From Cognatitamlana sp035818475 (GTDB lineage Bacteria > Bacteroidota > Bacteroidia > Flavobacteriales > Flavobacteriaceae): a stretch of DNA of 64,000 nt. The stretch covers positions 310,001-374,000 of the forward strand of contig NZ_JAYMGV010000003.1 of the NCBI RefSeq assembly GCF_035818475.1, read 5' to 3'. Shown one piece after another: positions 16,718 to 26,700 of this stretch. The position numbers were made by a program, and so were the translations under genes. How positions within the stretch are numbered: position 1 is the stretch's first letter; every line of letters begins with the position of its first letter. The notes under the pieces were generated by a model. It saw only the letters and a list, made by a program, of their open reading frames with translations, was not told the DNA's origin and ran no database searches.

Positions 16718-18312
16718 ATTCAATATCAGGTATAGATTTAGCAATTATTGTAATATATTTACTGGCCATTGTTTTTATAGGCCTGTGGTATAGTCGCAAA
16801 AGAAAGAATACCAGCGAAGGTTATTTTTTAGCAGGAAAGTCATTAACCTGGACAGTTATAGGAGCTTCCCTTTTTGCATCAAATATATCAACCGTACATC
16901 TGGTTGGGTTGGCGGAATCGGGTTTCAAAGATGGTATAGTCTGGGGGAATTTTGAATGGTTTTCTGCTTTTGAACTTATAATTCTGGCTTTCATTTTTGT
17001 TCCGTTTTATTTACGGACCAAAATTACAACCCTCCCTGAATTCCTTGAAAAAAGATATGATAGCCGTTCAAGGGTTATATTAGCAGTATTTAGTATTCTG
17101 GCTGCTCTGTTTATGCATATAGGAGTTAGTTTTTATGCCGGCGCCGTTGTATTTGAAAGAATGTTTGACCTTAACATATTAACATCAATAATCATTATTG
17201 CAATAGCTACAGGTATTTATACAATAATTGGAGGACTGGTTTCAGTGGTTATTACAGAAACAGTGCAAACCGTTATACTTATTTTAGGAGCCTTAACCAT
17301 TACTGTTTTAGCCATTTATCAACTTCCGGAAGTTGGTATCCACTCTTATGAAGATTTAAAAGAAGTCGTAGACCCGGATCGGTTAAAAGCAGTAAGTTTT
17401 GATGAAACTAAAAAGGGGTTTACTTTTTTAGATATTTTTCTTGGGCATCTGGTACTGGGTATATGGTATTGGTGTACAGATCAAACCATTGTGCAGCGTG
17501 TGCTTGGGGCAAAATCTGAAAGACAAGCCAAATTAGGAGCCTTATTTGCCGGTTTTCTTAAAATATTACCGGTATTTATTATGGTAGTGCCCGGTATTTT
17601 AGCATTTGCTTTATTTAGTGAAACTATTGGAGAAGATACCAAAAGTGTATTACCTGTCATGATATTGGAACTCATGCCAATAGGCTTAAAAGGGCTTATG
17701 GTGGCAGCGTTATTAGCAGCAGTTATGAGTAGTGTTGCAGCAGCATTAAATAGTTGTTCTACACTTATAGTTTATGATATTTTTGATAAGTTAAAACCTG
17801 GGTTATCGGATTCTAAAAAAATAAAGATTGGCCAAATCACCAGTGTTGTTGTTTTGATATTGGCAGTAACCTGGTCACCCTTTCTAGGAAATTTAGGAGC
17901 AATTTTTGAGTTAATAAATCAAATGTTTAGTGTTTTTGCACCATCTATAGTAACTGTTTTTTTATGGGGGATATTGTCTAAAAAAGGAACAGCCAATGCT
18001 TCATTTTGGACATTGATAGGTGGAAGTTTATTTGCAGCGGTTATATTTCTTATTGAAAAATATGGAACAGTTTATGGGATTAAGAATTACATTTCAAACC
18101 CGGAAGGTCTTGGAATAAACTGGTTAAGGCAAACCTACCTTTACTTCATTATATCATCTGTAATTTATGGTATAGTCGCTTACTTTGATAAATCTGTACA
18201 GCATATACCTGATACTTTTTATTTAAAAACCCGGGAATCATCTAAAATTGTAAACCGTTTAAGTTTATTACTGATTGGTACTATGCTAATTATTTATGTA
18301 ATTTTTTATTGA
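16714..18312 (+). CDS. Sodium/solute symporter (SSS/SLC5 family), probable fucose uptake
   Basis: A 532-residue inner membrane protein with about 13-14 hydrophobic segments. Family features include SGIDLAIIVIYLLAIVFIG, a YFLAGKSLTW entry to the second helix, the unwound ASNISTVHLVGLAESG region and the TDQTIVQRVLGAKS motif found in sugar members (vSGLT/SMCT-like). It is expected to bring a monosaccharide across the inner membrane with Na+. Its position between the regulator and fucose catabolic genes points to L-fucose or a fucose derivative; this is a context inference. Confidence 0.88.
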   Translation: MNSISGIDLAIIVIYLLAIVFIGLWYSRKRKNTSEGYFLAGKSLTWTVIGASLFASNISTVHLVGLAESGFKDGIVWGNFEWFSAFELIILAFIFVPFYLRTKITTLPEFLEKRYDSRSRVILAVFSILAALFMHIGVSFYAGAVVFERMFDLNILTSIIIIAIATGIYTIIGGLVSVVITETVQTVILILGALTITVLAIYQLPEVGIHSYEDLKEVVDPDRLKAVSFDETKKGFTFLDIFLGHLVLGIWYWCTDQTIVQRVLGAKSERQAKLGALFAGFLKILPVFIMVVPGILAFALFSETIGEDTKSVLPVMILELMPIGLKGLMVAALLAAVMSSVAAALNSCSTLIVYDIFDKLKPGLSDSKKIKIGQITSVVVLILAVTWSPFLGNLGAIFELINQMFSVFAPSIVTVFLWGILSKKGTANASFWTLIGGSLFAAVIFLIEKYGTVYGIKNYISNPEGLGINWLRQTYLYFIISSVIYGIVAYFDKSVQHIPDTFYLKTRESSKIVNRLSLLLIGTMLIIYVIFY

Positions 18313-18314
18313 GA

Positions 18315-19124
18315 ATGAAAAATAAGATCAATCATACTATTATAGTCACAATCATTGCATTGGGAATATCTTCAAGTGTTTTTTCTAATGAAACCATAGA
18401 TTTATTTATTTGGGCAGGACAGTCAAATGCACAGAGCTGGACGGGGGATGCAAATTTTTATCCTGCCGATGTAGATAATTTAGACAATCAGGTCAAATTG
18501 CATTGGACTTTTATTGATAATTCAAGTTCAAATGGTTGGGAGACTATGCAACCACAAACAGGACTCTTTCCAAAAGGTCATTTTGGCCCTGAAGTGATGT
18601 TTGGGCGAAAACTTATAAAGGCAGGGTTCAACCCTGCTATTTTCAAATATACTAAGGGGGGAACAAGTATTTATGCCGATTGGAAAAAGCCGGGAAAAAG
18701 AGGGTATTATGACGATATGATTATTAATCTTCATGCAGCAATCCATCAATTAGAAAGCCAGGGGTATAAAGTATTAATAAGAGGTTTTATATGGATACAG
18801 GGAGAATCGGATGCGGATAAACCTAAAAATGCTAAAGCCTATTATAAAAACTTAAAGCAAATAGTTAATCACTTACGAAATAGGGTATTGAAAAATAAAT
18901 CAATACCTGTGATCTTGGGAGTAGATGAGCAACACCCGTGGGTTGTTAAACATCCTAAAGTAGTTAGTGCCCATAAAAAAATTGCAAAAAATGTTGAAAA
19001 TGTTGTTTTTACTTCAATGATCGGGTTACCAAAATCTGATACGACTCATTTAACACCAAATGGGTTGATTCTCCATGGAGAGAGAATATTTAAAGCCTAT
19101 ATTTCTATTAACCGAAGCGAATGA
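18315..19124 (+). CDS. Secreted SGNH / sialate-O-acetylesterase-like esterase
   Basis: A protein of about 269 residues with an N-terminal signal segment (NHTIIVTIIALGISSSVFS). The mature part opens with LFIWAGQSNAQSW, where GQSN contains the catalytic Ser of the SASA/CE6 family. FIWIQGESDAD is the second conserved block, and DTTHLTPNG near the C-terminus supplies the catalytic Asp and His. Related enzymes remove O-acetyl groups from sialic acid or plant and algal polysaccharides. The ATG at 18315 lies 2 nt after the symporter stop and is preferred to the overlapping TTG at 18309. In this operon it may deacetylate fucose residues, which are often O-acetylated in fucans (inference). Confidence 0.82.
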   Translation: MKNKINHTIIVTIIALGISSSVFSNETIDLFIWAGQSNAQSWTGDANFYPADVDNLDNQVKLHWTFIDNSSSNGWETMQPQTGLFPKGHFGPEVMFGRKLIKAGFNPAIFKYTKGGTSIYADWKKPGKRGYYDDMIINLHAAIHQLESQGYKVLIRGFIWIQGESDADKPKNAKAYYKNLKQIVNHLRNRVLKNKSIPVILGVDEQHPWVVKHPKVVSAHKKIAKNVENVVFTSMIGLPKSDTTHLTPNGLILHGERIFKAYISINRSE

Positions 19125-19777
19125 AAACTGAAAAACATACTAAACGATATTGTTTTGTGCTTCCTTACAGCAACATAGCAGAACAATTTTTGTTTTCCTT
19201 TTCAGTAGATTTTAAGACTACGGATACAGAATCATGTTTTGATATTCTGAATTTTGAATATTATAAACTTGACAATATCTATTTTGGATTAATAGATATG
19301 AAGGCAAAGGACATCATTAAGATTGATGAAATTCTTAACAAGTTTGTCCATTTGGGTGAGCTAGACTTATCCAATATCATTGTAATAGATCGAATTTTTA
19401 AAAAAGACCTTGATTATAGTAATTATGGACCAATAAAGGATAATCTCTATAAAAGACTTGTGATGACCTTGGAATTGGAAGATGATATAGAACTTCTAAA
19501 CACTTATAAAGAAATACACAAGCCACATAAAATGTGGCCACAGATTATAGAAAACATGAATACAATGGGCGTAAAAGACATGGAACTATATCTTTATAAG
19601 AACCATGCTTTTTTGTTGATGGATACTCCGCCTTATTATAACCCTAAAAGGGATGGGGAAAAATGGGGCAACTTGCCCAAAGAACAAGAATGGCAAAACT
19701 ATGTGGCCAAATTTCAAAAGGTAGCCCCAAAAAGTAAAGCTCTTGAAAAATGGAAGATTATGACACAAATAGGATAA
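19121..19777 (+). CDS. L-rhamnose/L-fucose mutarotase family protein with extra N-terminal domain
   Basis: A 218-residue cytoplasmic protein. Residues about 111-217 are a normal RhaM-type mutarotase domain: KRLVMTLELEDD, EIHKPHKMWPQI with the active-site His, GVKDMELYLYKNHAFLLMD, and a C-terminal WQNYVAKFQ segment. Family members interconvert alpha and beta anomers of 6-deoxy sugars. Usual length is about 105-115 residues, so half the protein is additional. The N-terminal part (1-105) starts with KRYCFVL, which is how single-domain RhaM proteins begin, and has EYYKLDNIYFGLID echoing the later strand, so it looks like a degenerate second copy lacking the His motif. ATGA overlap with the esterase gene. 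Confidence 0.8.
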   Translation: MKTEKHTKRYCFVLPYSNIAEQFLFSFSVDFKTTDTESCFDILNFEYYKLDNIYFGLIDMKAKDIIKIDEILNKFVHLGELDLSNIIVIDRIFKKDLDYSNYGPIKDNLYKRLVMTLELEDDIELLNTYKEIHKPHKMWPQIIENMNTMGVKDMELYLYKNHAFLLMDTPPYYNPKRDGEKWGNLPKEQEWQNYVAKFQKVAPKSKALEKWKIMTQIG

Positions 19778-19779
19778 CT

Positions 19780-20847
19780 ATGAATATAAATCAACAACCT
19801 AAGTTACCCCAAAAACCATTTCCTATAGTAATTATTGGAGCGGGAGGCATTGTTAAAGATGCCCATTTGCCGGCATATACTATGGCCAGGTTTAGAGTTT
19901 TGGGAGTCTATGATAAAATAAGATCAAAGGCGGAAGCCTTAAAAAATGAATTTGATATTGTAGATAGAGTGTATGATACTCTGGAGGAATTAATTGCAGA
20001 GGGACATCAATATAATGCGGTATATGATTTGGCACTTCCGGCAAGTCTCCATGCAGAAATATTAGAACAACTTCCGGACGGTGCATCGGTACTCATTCAA
20101 AAACCTATGGGGAACACTCTTGCAGAAGCTAAACAAATTCTGGAAATCTGTCAAAGGAAAAAGTTGATTTCGGCAGTGAATTTTCAGCTAAGGTATGCTC
20201 CCTATATCATTACAGCAAGAGAAATGATTAATAAAGGTTTACTGGGAGATATTTACGATATGGAACTTATGGTATGTGTATATACCCCTTGGCATTTATG
20301 GGATTTCTTATTTCAGTTACCTAGAGTAGAGATTTTATATCACAGTATACATTATTTAGACTTAATACGAAGCTTTCTGGGAAGCCCTAAAAAGATTTAC
20401 GCCAGTACTGTAAAACACCCTAAAATGAAAACATTGGCATCTACCCGTTCAACTATGATTTTAGATTATGATGAATGTACTCAAGCCAGAGTTATAACTA
20501 ACCATGGTCATGATTTCGGATTACAACATCAGCGTTCATATTTTAAAATAGAAGGCACAAAAGGTGCTATAAAAATACGTATTGGATTGTCTATGGATTA
20601 CCCCAGGGGACTTCCTGCAAAGTTTGAGTATAAGCTACTTGAAGACAAGGCGGAAACATGGAAAGAAATAGATATTAAAGGCGGTTGGTTTCCGGAAGCT
20701 TTTGTTGGTACTATGGCTGGATTACAAAGACACACATTGGATAAAAGTGTGCCATTACCTCACCATACTTCAGACGTCTATGAAACAATGAAATTAGTAG
20801 AAGCAGCCTATCAGTCCAGTGAAAAAGGAGGAATTATTATACAATAA
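19780..20847 (+). CDS. Gfo/Idh/MocA family oxidoreductase
   Basis: A cytoplasmic protein of about 355 residues with an N-terminal Rossmann domain: PIVIIGAGGIVKDAHLPAY (GxGGI nucleotide-binding loop) followed by VLGVYDK. IQKPMGNT is the family EKP-like motif near residue 105, with Lys in the active site. The C-terminal alpha/beta domain has a conserved LYHSIHYLDLIRSFLG segment with the catalytic His. Family members oxidise or reduce sugars with NAD(P). In this operon it is the only dehydrogenase and is a candidate for L-fucose to fuconolactone oxidation; that is inference. The ATG at 19780 (2 nt after the previous stop) is favoured over 19750, which would overlap the mutarotase gene. Confidence 0.82.
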   Translation: MNINQQPKLPQKPFPIVIIGAGGIVKDAHLPAYTMARFRVLGVYDKIRSKAEALKNEFDIVDRVYDTLEELIAEGHQYNAVYDLALPASLHAEILEQLPDGASVLIQKPMGNTLAEAKQILEICQRKKLISAVNFQLRYAPYIITAREMINKGLLGDIYDMELMVCVYTPWHLWDFLFQLPRVEILYHSIHYLDLIRSFLGSPKKIYASTVKHPKMKTLASTRSTMILDYDECTQARVITNHGHDFGLQHQRSYFKIEGTKGAIKIRIGLSMDYPRGLPAKFEYKLLEDKAETWKEIDIKGGWFPEAFVGTMAGLQRHTLDKSVPLPHHTSDVYETMKLVEAAYQSSEKGGIIIQ

Positions 20848-20867
20848 CAAATTAAACATAATTAATT

Positions 20868-22241
20868 ATGAAGCTATTAAAAATGACTGGTTTAATATTA
20901 TTAATAACCATTAATGTCAATGCACAATCCCTTGGTGGAGGAGAAGCTAATCCTAATTTAAAAACACACTCCGGGGCATTGAAAAAATTTCAGGATAATC
21001 GATTTGGTATGTTTATTCATTGGGGGCCTGTGACACTTCGTGGTAAGGAAATATCCTGGTCAAGAGGAAATCAAATTCAGAAAGAAGACTATGATAATCT
21101 TTATAAAGAATTTAACCCGGTATTGTTCAATGCCCGGGAGTGGGTGAAGACCGCCAAAGATGCAGGAATGAAATATATCGTATTAACTACAAGACATCAT
21201 GACGGATTTAGTCTTTGGGATAGTAATTATTCTGATTATGATATGGCAGCTACACCTTATGGGAAAGGCATTGTAAAAGAATTAGCCGACGAGTGTAAAA
21301 AACAAAATATTGACTTTGGTGTATATTACTCTATTTGTGATTGGTGGCATAAAGACTATCCTGTAGAATACCCTTCCCCTGATTACAAGTTTCATATAGA
21401 GAAACAAATAACCGACCCGGCTCTTAAGGCTAAAATGGATAGATATGTTCAGTATATGAAGAATCAATTGAAAGAATTGATTGAAAATTATGATCCAACT
21501 ATGATCTGGTTTGATGGAGAATGGGAGTGGGCGTGGACTCATGAAATGGGCATGGACATGTATGCTTATTTACGTACACTTAAAGATGACCTGCTCATTA
21601 ATAATAGAGTAGATAAAGGGAGAGAAGGTATGCGAGGCATAACAAAAAGTGAAATTTTTGCCGGAGATTATGCAACGCCGGAACAACAAATTGGGAAATT
21701 TGATAATAAAAATGCCTGGGAAACCTGTATGACCATTGCTAATCAATGGGCCTGGAAAGCTAATGATAAGTTAAAATCTGAAAAAGAATGTATTCAAACT
21801 CTACTTCAAACCATTGGTGGAGATGGTAACCTGCTATTTAATGTAGGGCCAATGGCAGACGGGCGTATTGAACAACGCCAAATAGATAGATTGAAAACCA
21901 TGGGAGATTGGTTAAAAATAAACAAAGAAGCGGTTTACGGTACCCGGGGAGGGCCATACCAGCCAACAGATTACATGGTTACAACCCGAAAAGATAACAA
22001 AATCTACATACATCTCTTAAATAGTACAAAGACACATTTGAAACTGCCTTTTCCTAAAAATGTAAAAATTAATAAAGCTTACTTTTTGGACGGGAATATA
22101 CCTTTATTGTATAGTCAGGATAAAAACACTATAAATATTAGTTTACCCGAACAGAAACCAAATGATATTGCTTCGGTAATTGTTTTAGAATTAAATAAAC
22201 CAACATTAAACATTGAAGTAATAAGTCGAATAAATTATTAA
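20868..22241 (+). CDS. GH29 alpha-L-fucosidase, secreted
   Basis: A 457-residue enzyme with a signal peptide (LLKMTGLILLITINVNAQS). The TIM barrel has typical GH29 segments: FGMFIHWGP, KYIVLTTRHHDGFSLWDS, a GVYYSICDWW strand, and TMIWFDGEW, in which Asp216 is the predicted nucleophile. DGNLLFNVGPMADG is also a hallmark. The C-terminal 80 residues form a beta-sandwich. It cleaves terminal alpha-L-fucose by a retaining mechanism. It sits in the operon with fucose catabolic genes and so links the catabolic operon to the PUL that follows. Linkage preference (alpha-1,2/3/4) cannot be told; GH29 is expected to complement the inverting GH95 enzymes. Confidence 0.93.
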   Translation: MKLLKMTGLILLITINVNAQSLGGGEANPNLKTHSGALKKFQDNRFGMFIHWGPVTLRGKEISWSRGNQIQKEDYDNLYKEFNPVLFNAREWVKTAKDAGMKYIVLTTRHHDGFSLWDSNYSDYDMAATPYGKGIVKELADECKKQNIDFGVYYSICDWWHKDYPVEYPSPDYKFHIEKQITDPALKAKMDRYVQYMKNQLKELIENYDPTMIWFDGEWEWAWTHEMGMDMYAYLRTLKDDLLINNRVDKGREGMRGITKSEIFAGDYATPEQQIGKFDNKNAWETCMTIANQWAWKANDKLKSEKECIQTLLQTIGGDGNLLFNVGPMADGRIEQRQIDRLKTMGDWLKINKEAVYGTRGGPYQPTDYMVTTRKDNKIYIHLLNSTKTHLKLPFPKNVKINKAYFLDGNIPLLYSQDKNTINISLPEQKPNDIASVIVLELNKPTLNIEVISRINY

Positions 22242-22248
22242 ATACCAG

Positions 22249-23484
22249 ATGGGGAAAACAGTAGTCATAAAAAGAGCAATCGCATCAGATGTACGGTTTA
22301 AATTAAATGATGGAGCCGGTTCTGATGCCATACATACCACTCCAATTTATGCATATGCCGTATGTAAATTACAGACTGATCAAAACATGGAAGGTATTGG
22401 TTTAGCCTTTACTTTGGGGATGGGAAATAATTTGGTTTGCCAGGCCATTGAACATTTAACAAAGCATGTTGAAAACAGAGACATTAATGAGCTTATGGCT
22501 AACTTTGGATCAACCTATAAGGCTATGGCTGAAGATCCCAACTATAGATGGCTGGGCCCTCATAAAGGCATAGTACATTTAGCACTGGCATCTGTTGTAA
22601 ATGCCTGTTTTGATCTCTGGGCAAAATCCAGAGGTCTACCCCTTTGGAAATTGCTTATCGACTTACCTGCCCAAGATATTGTAAATACATTGGATCTTTC
22701 TTATTTGGAGGAGGTTCTCACGCGAGACGAAGCTGTTGCTATTTTATCAAATAATGCAATAACCAAACATGAACGAACCGGTATTTTAAATACAGGATAC
22801 CCGGGATATGATACTTCAGTAGGATGGTTTAATTATACGGATGAAAAAATAAAAATAAATGTATCTAAAGCTATAGATGCTGGTTTTACAGCAATGAAGC
22901 TCAAAGTGGGATCAAAGGATATAAAAAGGGATATCCGCAGGGCCAAACTGGTTAGAGAAACAGCCGGAGATAAAGCCACAATTATGTTAGATGCTAATCA
23001 ACAATGGCATTTATCAAAAGCCATAGAGATCTGTAATGAACTAAAAGCGATTAACCCATATTGGGTTGAAGAGCCTACACATCCTGATGACATTGCTGCC
23101 CATGTAACATTAGCAAAAGAAATTGCTCCAATAAAGCTGGCTTTAGGGGAGCATGTTCCCAATAAGATTATCTTTAAAAATTTTTTACAATCAGGCTGTA
23201 TGAGCTTTAATCAGGTAGATGCGGTTAGAGTTGGAGGTATTTCAGAGTTTATAACTATTAGTTTGCTCTCTAAAAAGTTTGGTATTCCTGTAGTTCCGCA
23301 TGTAGGGGATATGGGACAGATTCATCAACATTTGGTGTTGTTCAACCATATTTCTATAGGGCATAAAGCCCTTTTCTTAGAGCATATACCCCATTTAAGA
23401 CAGTATTTTAAATATCCGGCTCGGATAATTGATGGCAGGTATCAAATACCACAACAACCAGGAATGAGTGCAGATTTTGTATAA
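22249..23484 (+). CDS. L-fuconate dehydratase-like enzyme (enolase superfamily)
   Basis: A 411-residue cytoplasmic protein of the mandelate racemase/enolase superfamily. The N-terminus SDVRFKLNDGAGSDAIHTTP is close to known L-fuconate dehydratases. The barrel has AMKLKVG (catalytic Lys pair), TIMLDANQQW (first metal Asp), YWVEEPTHPDD (second ligand Glu), LALGEHVPN (third Glu) and PVVPHVGDMGQIHQHL (general-base His). The reaction is L-fuconate to 2-keto-3-deoxy-L-fuconate and water, in the non-phosphorylating fucose pathway. It closes the operon. After it comes a 246-bp gap with a weak TATGATAAG/TTTATCATA inverted repeat and no T run, so termination there is uncertain. Confidence 0.9.
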   Translation: MGKTVVIKRAIASDVRFKLNDGAGSDAIHTTPIYAYAVCKLQTDQNMEGIGLAFTLGMGNNLVCQAIEHLTKHVENRDINELMANFGSTYKAMAEDPNYRWLGPHKGIVHLALASVVNACFDLWAKSRGLPLWKLLIDLPAQDIVNTLDLSYLEEVLTRDEAVAILSNNAITKHERTGILNTGYPGYDTSVGWFNYTDEKIKINVSKAIDAGFTAMKLKVGSKDIKRDIRRAKLVRETAGDKATIMLDANQQWHLSKAIEICNELKAINPYWVEEPTHPDDIAAHVTLAKEIAPIKLALGEHVPNKIIFKNFLQSGCMSFNQVDAVRVGGISEFITISLLSKKFGIPVVPHVGDMGQIHQHLVLFNHISIGHKALFLEHIPHLRQYFKYPARIIDGRYQIPQQPGMSADFV

Positions 23485-23730
23485 TGATAGAATATATACC
23501 CGTATGATAAGACAACTTATTTCTTATTTATCATATGAAAAATGTTATTAGTTAATATGATTGACTCTTTTGAGTTTTATATAAGTAAATTCCGAGACAC
23601 GTATAGTTTGTTGATTTTAAAATATTTGTGTGAGGTGTTGGTTTTTTTTTATCCTGATTCATTGATATCTTTACTACTGCAAGATGAAGTTATTTTTGTA
23701 AATGATCATTTATTTGTACCTAGATAAGTT

Positions 23731-26700
23731 ATGAGAGTTAACTCTGCAGATATAGTACTTTTTTTTATACTTATTTTATGTAATTCCCTTTACTGTAGTT
23801 CCCAATCACAACCTATATTTAAAAAAATTGATCAATCTAACGGATTATCAAATGGCAGGGTTAGCTGTGTTGTAAAAGAGGCTGGTGGTTATATTTGGAT
23901 AGGAACAACAAACGGATTAAACAGATATGATGGAAAAGAATTTGTAGTCTATAATAAACAGAATAGCTCTATTTCATCTAATGATATATCTGATTTATTA
24001 ATTGATAACAAAAATCGAATTTGGGTAGCCACCTTTGGAGGAGGCTTAAATTTATATAATGCTCATAAAGATACTTTTGTAACTTTTAAAAAAGAAGATG
24101 AAAATGGTATCCTGTCCAATGAAGTTTATACCATTTTTGAAGATTCAAGTTTTAATTTATGGTTTGGAACTAAAAATGGTTTGTCATTTTATGATGAAAG
24201 GCAAAACAGGTTTATTAATTATAGGCATCAAAGAAATGATAATCAATCTATAGGGTATAATGATGTTAGAAGTATAACTGAAGATCAAAATGGCAACTTG
24301 TGGCTTGGAACTATGGGAGGGGGGCTAAATAAATTTAATATTAAGCAGAAGAAATTTGAATATATAAAATCACTTGCTGGAGTTACATCAGATTATATTT
24401 ATTCAATACAAAGTATTGGCAATAAACTACTTATAGGAACTAATGGAGCAGGGCTATTAGTTTTGGATATGAAAAGTTTGGAATTTTCCAAAGTTGAACT
24501 GTTACCTAATGACCCTGTCAATATAATAAGGCGTATAATGAAAGATAGCTATGGTGCTATTTGGGTTTGCACAGATGGTAGTGGTCTTTTTAAAATTGAA
24601 AATATTAATTTATCAAAAAGTAAAATTTTAAATTATAGGTATAGCTCAAAATTAGAATCTTCAATTTCCAGTAACTCGATTTATGATATTATAGAAGATG
24701 AAAATTCTAATCTATGGATTGGTACAGCCTGGAATGGAATAAATGTACTGAGTCAGGAGGATAATCACGCTCTTTTAATAGGAACAGAAAATAATGAACC
24801 TCCATCTTCAGTTTTAGCTGTGTATAAAGGCAAGGATTATCTTTTAGGGTTAGATGGGAAAGGGCTTTCGGTTGTACATAATAATGGTAAAATAAAAAAA
24901 CGCTATAGTAAACTTCATGAAAAATATATTGGAGCAGATTATATACAGTATATTAAAAAAGGAGGTAATGAAACGTATTGGATAGGTACTTTTATTAATG
25001 GATTAGTAAATTTTAACCCAGAAACAGAATCCTTTATAGGTTACAGATATAAAGTAAATGATACGCAATCTCTGAGTTATAATGATGTTAGATACATTAC
25101 TGAGGATGATCATTCTAACTTATGGATAGCAACATGGGGCGGAGGACTGAATCATTTAAATACTAGTACTAAAACATTTACAAGATATAAAAGTATAGAA
25201 TCCGATTCCCTTTCTTTAAGTAGTAATAATATAATATCAATGCAAAAAGATGCCGAAGATCTATGGTTGGGTACATTTGGCGGAGGGGTGAATCTATTTA
25301 ATACAAAAACCAAAGAGGTAAAGAGGTATATGTATTCGGATTCTAACACGAATTCAATTAGTAGTAATTATGTGTTTAGTGTCTTAAAGGATTCCAAGGA
25401 TAATATATGGATAGGAACTGCTGGAGCGGGGATTAATTTATTTAATAAAGCTACAGGAAAAATGAATCGTTTTGAGCAATACGAAAATATTCGTTTTCAA
25501 ACCGTTACTGCCATTGTAGAAGATAATGAAGGAGTAATTTGGTTTAGTTCTAAGGAAGGCATTTATAATTATGACTACAATACGAATAGCTTTAAAAGTT
25601 TTGAAAGTTTCAGAGGAGAGTATCATATCAATGCGGTTATAAAAGATGAAAACGGTTTTTTGTGTTTTGGAGGATCTAAAGGCCTTATGGTGTTTAACCC
25701 CAAAACGGTGGTTGCTGAAAATGTAAACCCGGATGTAAAGCTTACAAGTTTCAAACTTTATAATAAAGAAGTTCCCATAGAAGAAGAAGGAATATTACAA
25801 AACGAAATTTCATTTACTAAATCGATTAGCTTAAAACACAATTTGAACGTAATTACTTTTGATTTTGCGGCTATGCAATTCCCTTTTTCAACAAATTGTG
25901 AATACGCTATAAAATTAGAAGGTTTTGATAAAGACTGGAGAGAGATCGGGCACGAGAGAACTACTACATATACCAATCTACGGCATGGTACTTATACTTT
26001 TAAAGTAAAAAGTAAAACTTCCGGAAGTACATGGGAGGATAACTTTACCTCTATACAAATTGAGATAGAAAAACCATATTGGCTAACATGGTGGGCTTAT
26101 GTAGTTTATGCTTTGGTCGTTATTTTAATCTTTTATGTATTTAGAAAATATATTATTTCTTGGGAACAAATGAAATCAAACCTGGAGTTTGAAAGGTTGT
26201 CTCATGAAAAAGATATTGAGTTATATAATATAAAACAGCAATTCTTTACTAATATTTCTCATGAGTTGAGAACACCAATTACACTTATAGTTGGTGTTGT
26301 AAATAAAATTTTAAGAGAAAGAAGCAATTCCAGGGAAAAGGAATCAAGCCAGGTAGAAGCACTGGAAAAGAATAGCAAACACCTACTAAATCTGGTAAAT
26401 GAATTATTAGATTACAGGAAATTAGAAAGTAGTGAAGTTAAGATAAAAGCCACAGAAGAGGATATTGTTACGTTCTGTAAAGAAACCTTTTCTGCATTTC
26501 AAGAAGAAGCAAAGGAAAAAAATATTGATTTTTCATTCATTTGTCAAAGTTCTCATATACATCTGTGGTTTGATAAAATACAGATGGATAAGGTGTTATA
26601 TAATTTAATTTCAAATGCTTTTAAATTTACAAACCCAAAAGGAACAATAACACTACAAATTCAGGACACAGATGATAAAGTTGTGTTAATCCTGAAAGAT

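Noticed and set aside
23500..23535. TATGATAAG/TTTATCATA hairpin after the fuconate dehydratase gene
   Set aside because: AT-only stem without a T run; not convincing as a terminator or operator.
23542..23727. 61-codon open frame between the fuconate dehydratase and HTCS genes
   Set aside because: Unusual composition, no homology recognised, no start context, and it fills the HTCS upstream region where regulatory DNA is expected.
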